Shown in pieces: positions 15,668 through 23,968 of a stretch of DNA of 64,000 nucleotides (position 1 is its first letter; the number at the start of each line of letters is the position of its first letter). Origin of the DNA: Dermabacter indicis (lineage in GTDB: Bacteria; Actinomycetota; Actinomycetes; Actinomycetales; Dermabacteraceae); contig CYUG01000011.1 of assembly GCA_001403775.1 (NCBI GenBank), forward strand, positions 618,900 through 682,899. The letters are read 5' to 3'. The notes beneath the pieces are model-generated. The model had not been told where the DNA came from. It saw only the letters and a program-made list of their open reading frames with translations, and searched no databases. The position numbers and the translations under genes were made by a program.

Positions 15668-17338
15668 TTAATTGCCCGATGTGCTTGACGTGTCTCGCAC
15701 TATGAGCATGGGGATGTCACCTTCACGGGCGTAGTCGCGCCCACACGCCGCACAGGAGATCAGCTCCGCGCTCACATCGAGATCGGCGTGGCACGCGGGG
15801 CAGCGCAGGAGACTCTCGACCCAGCTTTGCGCTCCTCGGTCGCCTTTTTCCGACGCCACCTCATCTTCCTTCATCCCACAATCACGCGCGAGGTCGCCTT
15901 CGAGAGTGCCTACCTCGTTTCGCAACGCGGCAAGCGCCAGATCCCGCACACGCTCCATCGTTGCCGTATCGGCAGCCTCCACGTTCAGCCGTACGAGCGG
16001 TTCCGTGCCCGAGGCGCGCACCGAAAGCCACCAGCACTCCCCGGATTCGCTCTCATTCCAGTGAGTGAGCGTTACGCCGTCGAGGTCATCTCGCTCTGCG
16101 CCTTTCTCCACGAAGATCCCGGCGACGCGCTCGAGCACCTCGGCAACCGGCTCTTCGATTCGCGAATTGATCTCACCGCTCGCCGCATACGGCGCATAGC
16201 GCTCAACAAGCGCACTCAAGGGCAGTTCTCCCGCCCTTTCGAGCGAGCGAAGCACGTGGAGCGCTGCAAGCATTCCCGAATCGGCGAAGAAGAACTCCCG
16301 GAAGTAATAGTGAGCGGAGTGCTCCCCACCGAAAATCGCGTCGCGATCCGCCATCACCTGTTTGATGATCGAATGCCCCACCTTTGTACGCACGTACTCG
16401 CCGCCGGCAGCTTCGACGACCTCGCGGACCGCTCGGCTCGACACGGCATTGCCGATCACCACGGGGCGCGGGCAACCGTCGGACTGCGCACGCGCAATCT
16501 CAGCTTCGGCGATCATCGCCGTCACGGCAGAAGGCGCAACGATCTCGCCGCGTTCGTCGACCACGATGCAGCGATCCGCGTCCCCGTCAAAGGCGAGGCC
16601 GAGATCCGCACCCCTCTCGCGCACGGCCGCTTGCAGATCCCGTAGGTTCTTCGGGTCGAGGGGGTTTGCTTCGTGATTTGGGAAGGTTCCGTCGAGCTCG
16701 AAATAGAGCGGAATCACCTCGAGTGAAGGAACTCGAGCGGCAAGCGCCGGGACGGTGTGGCCCGCCATGGCGTTTGCCGCATCGACGACAACCCTGATCG
16801 TGCGCGTCCCCTCGAGCGGGACGAGACACAGCATCGTCGCAATGTAGTCCGCGAGCATGTCGAGCGGTTCGAGCCGCCCGCCCTCGCGCACGGGGATGCT
16901 CCCCTTGTCGAGATAGGCACGTGCGCCATCGCGCACGTCGAAGAGACCATTCGCGCGCCCCACCGGCTTCGCGTGAGAGAAACACATCTTGATGCCGTTG
17001 TCACGTGCGGGGTTATGCGATGCGGTGATCTGGGCGCCCGCCGCGGCAAAAAGCCCGCTCGCGCAGTACAGCTGATCGGTCGAGCTGAGACCCGCGAACG
17101 CGACAGTCGAACCTCGCCGCACTGCCCCGTGCGCAAACGCTTGCGCGAGATCTGGACTCGACAATCGCATGTCGTGCGAAACGATGATGTCGCCCGCATC
17201 AAGATAATCTGCGAATGCCGCGCCGAGCGCTCCCGCAACCTCCGGCGTGAGGGTCTCGTAGGCGACGCCTCGAATGTCATAACTGCCGACGATGCCGTCG
17301 AGAACCTCGTCTGCGGTCTTCGTCTCCTCAGCGTTCAT
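15668..17338 (-). CDS. manB: Phosphomannomutase/phosphoglucomutase fused to a Trm112-like zinc ribbon
   Basis: 556 residues. Residues 1-490 are an alpha-D-phosphohexomutase: active-site Ser in TASHNP (Ser 107), Mg-binding DGDADR (about 251-256), sugar loop GGEHSAH, and phosphate loop RASGTEP. It converts mannose-6-P to mannose-1-P for GDP-mannose, used with ManC at 60755. After a short linker the last about 47 residues form a CxxC-x12-CxxC zinc ribbon (Cys 513, 516, 529, 532) of the Trm112/UPF0434 kind. In other actinobacteria this is usually a separate small gene just downstream. The frame is continuous, so this is a real fusion. It overlaps DUF3499 by 11 bases. Confidence 0.92.
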   Translation of the reverse strand: MNAEETKTADEVLDGIVGSYDIRGVAYETLTPEVAGALGAAFADYLDAGDIIVSHDMRLSSPDLAQAFAHGAVRRGSTVAFAGLSSTDQLYCASGLFAAAGAQITASHNPARDNGIKMCFSHAKPVGRANGLFDVRDGARAYLDKGSIPVREGGRLEPLDMLADYIATMLCLVPLEGTRTIRVVVDAANAMAGHTVPALAARVPSLEVIPLYFELDGTFPNHEANPLDPKNLRDLQAAVRERGADLGLAFDGDADRCIVVDERGEIVAPSAVTAMIAEAEIARAQSDGCPRPVVIGNAVSSRAVREVVEAAGGEYVRTKVGHSIIKQVMADRDAIFGGEHSAHYYFREFFFADSGMLAALHVLRSLERAGELPLSALVERYAPYAASGEINSRIEEPVAEVLERVAGIFVEKGAERDDLDGVTLTHWNESESGECWWLSVRASGTEPLVRLNVEAADTATMERVRDLALAALRNEVGTLEGDLARDCGMKEDEVASEKGDRGAQSWVESLLRCPACHADLDVSAELISCAACGRDYAREGDIPMLIVRDTSSTSGN

Positions 17339-17696
17339 AGCTCTCGTCCTTCACGAGTGTGAGGCGCCTGCGCCTTTCGACGTGAGAGTCCGACGCTCGC
17401 TCGTCTTCGTCGCCTCCCGTATCCTCGTAACTCGCCTTCACTTCAGGTTCCCCAGCGAGCGCCCTGGCAAGCGCGAGCACATCATCTTCGGGCTCAAGCG
17501 GCGCGGGGGCCGTCACCACGGTCCAGCCACGCGGCGCCGTAAACGACGCGGCATGACTCGCGCACAGGTCGTACGAATGGGGCTCACTCTCTCGCGAGAG
17601 CGGACCAATCACCGCAGTCGAATCCGCATACACGAACGTGAGCGTCGCGACGGCCGGCTGTGAACAGGAGGATTTGGAACATGAACGGACAGACAC
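17328..17696 (-). CDS. DUF3499 family protein
   Basis: 122 residues. VRSCSKSSCSQPAVATLTFVYADSTAVIGPL and SYDLCASHAASFTAPRGW show paired Cys and a Cys/His that could bind a metal. DUF3499 proteins are small actinobacterial proteins of unknown function, next to manB in many genomes. I chose the GTG at 17696 by comparison with the family; the open frame continues upstream antisense to the metallopeptidase gene. TAAGAT lies seven bases before the GTG. The acidic/basic C-terminal tail looks disordered. Confidence 0.82.
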   Translation of the reverse strand: MSVRSCSKSSCSQPAVATLTFVYADSTAVIGPLSRESEPHSYDLCASHAASFTAPRGWTVVTAPAPLEPEDDVLALARALAGEPEVKASYEDTGGDEDERASDSHVERRRRLTLVKDESYER

Positions 17697-17709
17697 GACC
17701 TCTATCTTA
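17697..17709 (-). promoter_or_regulatory. Putative -10 (TAAGAT) seven bases before DUF3499 GTG
   Basis: On the minus strand TAAGAT-AGAGGTC-GTG. This is a near-leaderless arrangement for the head of the manB-mtrAB-lpqB block. It is divergent from the TAGGCT promoter of the metallopeptidase gene about 40 bases away. Confidence 0.4.
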
Positions 17710-17750
17710 CGGCCCGACCGCTCGCGAGCCACACTCCGTGTCGGCGCGCG

Positions 17751-17762
17751 TAGGCTAATGGC
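17751..17762 (+). promoter_or_regulatory. Putative -10 (TAGGCT) six bases before the metallopeptidase-family gene
   Basis: TAGGCT-AATGGC-ATG on the plus strand, identical in hexamer and spacing to that of the purine nucleoside phosphorylase gene. No Shine-Dalgarno is present. Confidence 0.5.
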
Positions 17763-18176
17763 ATGCCTTTCACACGAAACCCCGGGCCGCGCAGGCGGGA
17801 TCGTCACGGGCGTGGTTTCCGCGGCGACCTCATCCCCTCCCACCTTCCGGGCTTCGCGACGCCGCGCGATCGCTTCGATACCCTCGTCGCCGAGGCGATG
17901 GGCCCCGTCTACGAGCGTTTCGCGAAGCTCGAATATCTCCAAGTCCTCATTGAAGAGGTACCGCTCGACACGGTCTCGCTTGTCACGCCGCCACTCGGGC
18001 GCTATTTTCCCGGGGACCGTCGAACTCGCCCGCGGATCGTTTTGTATCGCCGTGCAATCGAATCGCGCGCTCGCAATCGCGAGGAACTCGCGGACCTCAT
18101 CTACGTTGTTGTGCTCGAAAATGTCGCGGTTGCTCTTGGGAAACGGCCCGAGGATCTCGATCCTTGGATCGAGTAG
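17763..18176 (+). CDS. Metallopeptidase-family protein lacking HExxH
   Basis: 137 residues resembling the short 'metallopeptidase family protein' (zincin-like) of actinobacteria: FDTLVAEAMGPV near the start, and ELADLIYVVVLENVAVALGKRPEDLDPWIE at the end. In active members the last helix holds HExxH; here the matching place reads VLENVAVAL, so zinc catalysis is unlikely. The function is unknown. It starts at an ATG with a -10-like TAGGCT six bases upstream. It is divergent from DUF3499 and converges on the DUF5719 gene 15 bases away. Confidence 0.7.
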   Translation: MPFTRNPGPRRRDRHGRGFRGDLIPSHLPGFATPRDRFDTLVAEAMGPVYERFAKLEYLQVLIEEVPLDTVSLVTPPLGRYFPGDRRTRPRIVLYRRAIESRARNREELADLIYVVVLENVAVALGKRPEDLDPWIE

Positions 18177-18191
18177 CACCGCAGCTGAGAC

Positions 18192-19823
18192 TTACCGCTG
18201 CACGTGAACGGTCATGCCCGTAGCCCTGGCGGCGTTCGCCACGAGCGGGAGGGTTGCCACAACGGTGCCGCCGTCATCGGCTTTCATCGCCTGCGACCAG
18301 GCTCCCCTGAAAGTGCCGCCGTCCTGGGAAACGATGAGCAGGCCAACGATCGACGACGGATCGTCCCCCAAGTCGCCTTCGGTCAAGGTCAGCGAGTGCT
18401 CCGCCTCGAGGTCGTGAGGTGTAGCCGTTCCTATCGATCCATCGCGCCTCACCGGGGCGATGCTTAGTTTCACGCCTTTGTCTGTCTCCAGTGTGAGGCT
18501 GCCGCCCGAGGCACCGTGCGCGAGGGAGAGGACGGACGCGGAATCAAGCCCCTCCGCGGGGATATAAGCCGAGAAGTCTTGTGGAAGCCCGACAGTGTCG
18601 CCTTGGCGCGCGCCGCTCGCGACCGACGAGATCACCGATCCCACGACGGACGTTCGCGCGCTCACGATGATCGTGTAAGTGCCCTTATCGAGCCCCTCAA
18701 GCGAGGTCTCGATGCTCGCGCCCTGACCCGGGTCCTTGACGTCCCACTCTTTGACGACGGTGCCGTTCCCGTCGAGAGCCCGCGCCGTCGCAATCGCTTC
18801 ATCCGTGCGCACGAGCGATGCATCACCGGGCTCTCCGCTAAGCGCGGTTCGCGCGAGAGCAAGGCGCGCCAAGCCGCCTTCATGCACCGTCACGCCCGGA
18901 AATACGAGAGAGGAATCCGGCGCGCCAGCCTGCATATTCTCGGTGCCCATCGGCACGAGCCCGTCGCGTCTCACGAGCTCGGCACTCATGGCGAGCGATG
19001 TACCGCTCACCTCAACATCGAGGCCAATCGATTCACGTTCGTCGACGATCGTCGCGAGTGAAACCCGAACGGTTTCGCCGGGGCCCACGACAAGGTCGGA
19101 GCCCTGCGTTGCCGGCTCGACGCCATTTTCCGAATAGACGGTGATACGGGCACGTGAGGCGCGGCTACCGGGATTCGACACGACGAGCGCATCGGACGTC
19201 CCCGCGCGCGTCGTGAGCCCCGCGAACGACGCGCTTTTCCTTGCACGTGCGCAGCGAGAGAGCGCGAAACCTCGGTAGTCTCCGCTCCCCGTCACGTGGG
19301 ATTGACTCGCATCGACGACGGGCTCAGCACCGTCCGCCGAACTCGCGGTGAAGTGCGCCGGCGCTTCGAGCGCGTCGAGGTGATACACGGCATCCAATAG
19401 AGCGCTCGTCGCGGCGTCGACATCCGTAGCGCTCCCCTCGCCGTCACGTTGTTCGATACGAGGCGAGGATTCCTTCCCACCCGCGTCAGAGGAAGCGGGG
19501 TCGAGACTCGTTTGCGAGCTTTGGTCGACTCCGTACAAGGCATTCGACGTTGAGTCGAGCGCGATCACGTTCACCGACGCTGCTTGTGCCGGGGTCCCAC
19601 CTGCAAAATCTGCATCTCCGCTCTCTGCTCCCGTCGAGCGGGCTTCGATCGGCCCCTGGCACGCTCGCACTGCACGAGTCGAGGTCGAAGTCGCGCTCGC
19701 GAGCCCCGCGCGAGTCAAGGCTTTTTCAGGAACCAGCACGACGGCGGTGCCCACGAGCACGAGTACAGCAAGAACGACGAGGGCAGCGAGGGTGCCTCTC
19801 GACTTTTCGCGTGTGCGTGTCAT
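18192..19823 (-). CDS. DUF5719 family exported protein
   Basis: 543 residues. One N-terminal membrane anchor (about 12-34, LAALVVLAVLVLVGTAVVLV) is followed by a large extracellular part of beta-sandwich repeats, with phrases like LVVSNPGSRASRARITVYSENG and LDKGTYTIIVSARTS. DUF5719 proteins sit after the big glycosyltransferase and whiB2 in actinobacteria; the function is unknown. The ATG follows AGGAGGA and overlaps the glycosyltransferase stop (ATGA), so the two are translationally coupled and may work together at the membrane. Confidence 0.8.
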   Translation of the reverse strand: MTRTREKSRGTLAALVVLAVLVLVGTAVVLVPEKALTRAGLASATSTSTRAVRACQGPIEARSTGAESGDADFAGGTPAQAASVNVIALDSTSNALYGVDQSSQTSLDPASSDAGGKESSPRIEQRDGEGSATDVDAATSALLDAVYHLDALEAPAHFTASSADGAEPVVDASQSHVTGSGDYRGFALSRCARARKSASFAGLTTRAGTSDALVVSNPGSRASRARITVYSENGVEPATQGSDLVVGPGETVRVSLATIVDERESIGLDVEVSGTSLAMSAELVRRDGLVPMGTENMQAGAPDSSLVFPGVTVHEGGLARLALARTALSGEPGDASLVRTDEAIATARALDGNGTVVKEWDVKDPGQGASIETSLEGLDKGTYTIIVSARTSVVGSVISSVASGARQGDTVGLPQDFSAYIPAEGLDSASVLSLAHGASGGSLTLETDKGVKLSIAPVRRDGSIGTATPHDLEAEHSLTLTEGDLGDDPSSIVGLLIVSQDGGTFRGAWSQAMKADDGGTVVATLPLVANAARATGMTVHVQR

Positions 19824-22800
19824 CGCTCCTCCTCGCTTCGGGTTTTTCTCGGGACGGCCACGAGCGCGCACACAATGAGCCCGATCACGGCGAGGATCCC
19901 CGCACCCGCCTGCAGGTCATTGCGGTATGTCACCTCGAGGCGGCCACGGGCGCCCGCGGGCACGGTGAAACCCTGCATCCACGTGTCGACCGTCGTGGGT
20001 TCAAGCTCCGTGCCGTCGAGCGCTGCTGTCCAGTGCGTGTCGTGACGGACCGCGAGTTCTAGCGTTCGATCGGTTCCTGAGGGCTCGACTGTTCCGGCCA
20101 CGCGCGTGCGCTCGGACGAGAGAGTGGTCATTTCGCCGCCGTCGCCAGAAGCATCGACGAGGCGTGCACGGGGACTCGCGCCGGACACTCGCCATAAACC
20201 GCCTGCATCGCTCGAGGTCACGAAATCGAGCTGAGGCGCGGCAGCGAGCTCTTCATAGAGACGCGCTTGGGTCGCTGAATCTCCCGTGACTGCGACATAT
20301 CCGATCGCAAAATCGGCGAGTCTCGCCTCGCCCTCGGCGCCGGTTCCTGACCCCAGTGTACTCGCGAGAGTGTGAGCGAGTGCGGCATCGGCCTCGTCGG
20401 TATCCGGACCTCGCTCGGCTTCACGCGCACGCAGGGTCTCGTATGCCGCGGAGGAATCGTCGACGCTCATAAGCGCTCCATTCACGAGGCTCGCCTGCAC
20501 TTCCCCGCGCGAGTCTTCATGGAGCACGAGGGTGCGGGTGCGATCAGGTCCGAGCGCCGAATCAACGGCGACCTGAGGGATATCGCTACCCGCGGCGCGC
20601 TCAACCTCGAGTGCTCCGTGGCCTTTGACAAGCCACAGGCCCGCGCAGGCGATCGCAAGGGCCAGACACAAACCCTGCACGGCGAACGATACGGCTTTCC
20701 GCGCTCCGCGAATTGGCGCGTGAGAGCGCCTCACGACGGCATCTCCCACACATATGAGCCCCACGATGGCGGCGCCGCTCGCGACCATAAGGGCCGCGCC
20801 AGGGTAAGCGGTGTATGGCACAGGCCCGTCAAAACCCACCACGGTGCGCTGCGACGCCCAAGCGAGGGCCACGGCCCCGGCGAGTGCAAGAGCGCTCACG
20901 CGGCCAACGATGCCCGCCGTATGGCGGAGGAAAACGGCCCCTAGGGTCGCAATCACCGCAATCATCACGGGAACAAGCAAGGCGAGGAACGTCCACCAGC
21001 TAGGCGACACCCCGAGCATTCGTGCAACGGGATCACCCGAAGCCGGGGTTAGGAAGAGCAGCCGCACCGTTTCCGGAGTCTCAAAGGCGAGGGGCATACC
21101 CGCATTCACGAGGAGGGTCTCGGGCCGCGCAAGATAATCCGGAAGCGCACCGAGGTGAAGGAACAGCGTTGGGAGTGCCACCCACCAAAGGCGTTTTCGT
21201 CGACCCGGCACGAGCGGGGCGACGAAGGCAGCGCCGAGGAGGAAGAGGACGGCAAGCGCGCCCTGCACGAGCGAGATAACGGCGACTAGGAAACCCGCCA
21301 TCGCAGCCGCGGGAATGCTCGCCTGGGAGACCTTGTGCGGAAGCCCTACGGCTCGCGCAAAGAAGAGCCCCGCAAGAGGAACCGCAACGCCGAGGAGCAT
21401 GAGCGGCCAGCGCCCTTCGAGCACGGCGCTCACGAACGCAGGAGAGAGCACCCACACGAGGGTCGCGAGCACGCGCACTACGACGCTTCGCGTGATCGTT
21501 CCGCTCGCGTACCACGCTGCAATGGCGCTCAGAGCGATACCCGTCAGAAGAATCCACGCGCTGACACTCGCCCCGCTCACGGGGATGAGCGCGCCCACCC
21601 GCGCCAAGAGGTCCGTAGGCCCCGACGCACCGAGGCCAGCAGGGAGCCACGCCGAGGTCACAATATCCCAGTTGTCACTCGCATTCGCGGAGAGCGGGCG
21701 GTAGTAGTCGCCACGCAGCGTGCCTTCTCCGAAGAGCGAACGCAAGGCGAAAAGCCCGCCCGCAAGTGAGACGAGCGCGACGACAACCGTCCACGTCGTA
21801 TGCCGGCCGTAATCCGCATCGTCGAGTCCGTGGCGCGTTCCCGCAATCCCCCAGCTCGTGCGGCGAATCATTCGCGTGCGGTCGTCATCGGCGAACATGG
21901 CCATCCACCACGCGTCAATGCGCTCACGCATCGCCACCTTGCGGGGCATGTAAAGCGCGCTCATGCGCTTGCGCGACATGCGAGCTCGACTAGCCGCCCT
22001 GTTCGAGCGTGCCAATACTCCGGGAGCCTTCGCAAAAACCCTGAGGCACGCGAGAAACTCATGGCCCACCGCACGCGCATCATGGTGCGTAATCGCACGA
22101 GCCATGCGACCGAGCGTCACGAAAGGAAGAAAAAGAAGAGTAAGAAGAGCAAGGGGAAGCGAGCGGAACTTCAGAAGCGAAAGCACCTGCGAGGACCGGT
22201 AGCGGAAGTCATGTGAGCGCGTAAGAAAATCATGAGGGACGCGCGTCAACGCAGACGGCACCACCTTCACGCGCTCACCCGAGCGCCACACGCGCTGGGA
22301 GAAGTCGATATCGTCCCACGGAGCCGTGAGCGCCGGGTCCAACCCGTGAAGCTTCTCAAAAGTCTGCGCTTTCACGAGAAGGCCGGGCGTCGTGACCGCA
22401 AGTACCTCGCTGCGCCAGTCGGTTTGCCCCTGGTCAATCTCTCCGGGATCGACGCTCGTGAGGAGCCTGTGCGAGTGCGTCAGCGAAAGACCGAGATCCA
22501 CGAGACGTGAGGCGGGGCACTCGACGTCTTTAAGGGCGAGGTGCTTCGTGCCCACGAGTCCCACTGTTGGGTCCTGCTCAAGCACGCGCTCAAGTTCCTC
22601 AAGGCACGTGAGGCTCGGGGCCGCCGCTCCATCGAGGATCCACAGCCATGACTCGCCGCCCCCGCGGCGCTTGCGTCGCCGGCCGGACCCGCTCGAGCCG
22701 TGGAGCTCGTTCACTTCTTCTCTCAGGCGCTCGGGGACAAGCGCGGTATGCGTCGCTGTTTTCTCTTCGCGCCGCTCTTCACGGTCAAGATTGATGTCTT

Positions 22801-23389
22801 TCGCACGGCGCCCCCTGGCACCACTCGTGTGGTACGCCCGCTTCTCCCAATCGAGATCGCGCGCAGAGCGCACGGTGGGCTCGGCGTCACCAATAGCAGT
22901 TGAGAGTTCCGACGGTTGCCCGGCAAGCGTCGGACCTTCTTCCTCATGCTGCGCTCGCCCACCAAAGGCGGGGTTGAGCAAGGTGAAGTTGCGCGGGGTT
23001 TTCGCGCCGTGCTCCGCGGCACTGTCAGCCGAAGGCTCTTCGTTGTCACGCGCGCGCGAGTCGGAGACCCACACTCCTCGCTCGGGAACCTCGGTTTTGG
23101 GGCGTTCGCGCCGATTCCTCTTGGCTTCTTCAACGGCGCTCGCGAGATCCTCAACCACCTCGTCGCGACCCGCGCCTGCCACGTGCACGCGAATGAGATC
23201 GACGAGCCCCTCCTCGCGCGACGTCTCTAAGCTGTCGCGCAGCTCCTTCGAAGCCGATTCGGGGATTGACGCGAGCACGCACGCGGGAGGAACCGACTGT
23301 GCATGCACGGAGTGGAGGGTGCGCGCGACATCCTCGATCTCGTGGGTTGACGAGACGAGGATGAGAGCGGAAACGTCCCGTTCACTCAC
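19820..23389 (-). CDS. Large membrane glycosyltransferase-2-like protein
   Basis: 1189 residues. An N-terminal GT2-like part (1-395) is followed by a polytopic membrane region (about 405-960 with ten or more helices) and a C-terminal extracytoplasmic domain with a last helix (about 1160-1180). The GT2 fold starts SALILVSSTHEIEDVARTLHSV. Then comes a charged, low-complexity insertion (about 93-245) before SWLWILDGAAAPSLTCLEEL, where relatives have a DxD-type 'HDDSAP'. WDDIDFSQRVW (358-368) is retained. Loss of the acidic pair makes ordinary nucleotide-sugar chemistry doubtful. The GTG start is 30 bases after whiB2. It is coupled to DUF5719. Confidence 0.75.
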   Translation of the reverse strand: MSERDVSALILVSSTHEIEDVARTLHSVHAQSVPPACVLASIPESASKELRDSLETSREEGLVDLIRVHVAGAGRDEVVEDLASAVEEAKRNRRERPKTEVPERGVWVSDSRARDNEEPSADSAAEHGAKTPRNFTLLNPAFGGRAQHEEEGPTLAGQPSELSTAIGDAEPTVRSARDLDWEKRAYHTSGARGRRAKDINLDREERREEKTATHTALVPERLREEVNELHGSSGSGRRRKRRGGGESWLWILDGAAAPSLTCLEELERVLEQDPTVGLVGTKHLALKDVECPASRLVDLGLSLTHSHRLLTSVDPGEIDQGQTDWRSEVLAVTTPGLLVKAQTFEKLHGLDPALTAPWDDIDFSQRVWRSGERVKVVPSALTRVPHDFLTRSHDFRYRSSQVLSLLKFRSLPLALLTLLFLPFVTLGRMARAITHHDARAVGHEFLACLRVFAKAPGVLARSNRAASRARMSRKRMSALYMPRKVAMRERIDAWWMAMFADDDRTRMIRRTSWGIAGTRHGLDDADYGRHTTWTVVVALVSLAGGLFALRSLFGEGTLRGDYYRPLSANASDNWDIVTSAWLPAGLGASGPTDLLARVGALIPVSGASVSAWILLTGIALSAIAAWYASGTITRSVVVRVLATLVWVLSPAFVSAVLEGRWPLMLLGVAVPLAGLFFARAVGLPHKVSQASIPAAAMAGFLVAVISLVQGALAVLFLLGAAFVAPLVPGRRKRLWWVALPTLFLHLGALPDYLARPETLLVNAGMPLAFETPETVRLLFLTPASGDPVARMLGVSPSWWTFLALLVPVMIAVIATLGAVFLRHTAGIVGRVSALALAGAVALAWASQRTVVGFDGPVPYTAYPGAALMVASGAAIVGLICVGDAVVRRSHAPIRGARKAVSFAVQGLCLALAIACAGLWLVKGHGALEVERAAGSDIPQVAVDSALGPDRTRTLVLHEDSRGEVQASLVNGALMSVDDSSAAYETLRAREAERGPDTDEADAALAHTLASTLGSGTGAEGEARLADFAIGYVAVTGDSATQARLYEELAAAPQLDFVTSSDAGGLWRVSGASPRARLVDASGDGGEMTTLSSERTRVAGTVEPSGTDRTLELAVRHDTHWTAALDGTELEPTTVDTWMQGFTVPAGARGRLEVTYRNDLQAGAGILAVIGLIVCALVAVPRKTRSEEER

Positions 23390-23419
23390 CGGGCACGACC
23401 ACCGATCGGTGAAGAAAAA

Positions 23420-23722
23420 CTACAGCGCACGCTTCTTGAGCTTGCGACGTTCGCGCTCCGAAAGGCCGCCCCAAATGCCGAATCGTTCATCGTTCGCGAG
23501 AGCGTACTCGAGGCACTCGGCTCGCACCTCGCACGACACGCAGACCTTCTTTGCCTCGCGCGTGGAGCCACCCTTCTCCGGGAAAAACGCCTCGGGGTCG
23601 GTCTGGGCGCACAGCGCGCGTTCCTGCCACGAGCCTTCGCCCTCGCCCTCGGGAAGCAGCGAGGAGAACTCGACCAGAGTGAGCTCGCGGCGAGAGTCAT
23701 CCTCAAATGCCTGGAGGGTCAT
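23420..23722 (-). CDS. whiB2: WhiB-family iron-sulfur regulator (WhiB2 type)
   Basis: 100 residues. The four Cys of the [4Fe-4S] site are in ALCAQTD, VCVSCEVRAEC, with the C-x2-C-x5-C pattern. The turn GIWGGLSERERRKLKKR gives the DNA-contact basic tail. WhiB2/WhmD partners the main sigma factor and controls septation and division. I chose the ATG at 23722 (AAAGGA upstream); the longer frame to 24028 is non-coding. It heads an operon with the large glycosyltransferase and DUF5719. Confidence 0.94.
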   Translation of the reverse strand: MTLQAFEDDSRRELTLVEFSSLLPEGEGEGSWQERALCAQTDPEAFFPEKGGSTREAKKVCVSCEVRAECLEYALANDERFGIWGGLSERERRKLKKRAL

Positions 23723-23968
23723 GAGGGTCCTTTCGAAATTACTAACGATGCCGTTGCTGCCGATGCTGGGTGCGTGCCACTCAAGCAGCGCTAGAGTTGA
23801 CGCGTGCGCACTCGGCGTTAGCACTAAAATACACCGATGTAACTTAGGCGCGTCAAGCCGCTTGAGAGAATCTTTAGGGTTATGATCATCCACTTTAAGG
23901 CGCGGCGAGTAGGAGAGCCGAGCTCCGAAGTTACCGCCTAACACCCTGACCTGCAAAGGAACCGCACC
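23723..23968. promoter_or_regulatory. Divergent promoter region of whiB2 and the FolC-like gene
   Basis: 246 bases without a gene. On the minus strand TTGACG (23851-23856) and TATTTT (23826-23831), 19 bases apart, could drive whiB2, giving a long leader of about 100 bases. On the plus strand a TATGAT (around 23881-23887) with weak upstream matches may serve the FolC-like gene. CAAAGGAACC precedes the latter's ATG. The central part is AT-richer than the genome. Confidence 0.4.

Noticed and set aside
22650-23130. Frameshift suspected in the large glycosyltransferase because of its odd charged stretch
   Set aside because: The frame is open throughout and GT2-like sequence continues in the same frame on both sides, so an insertion is the better reading.
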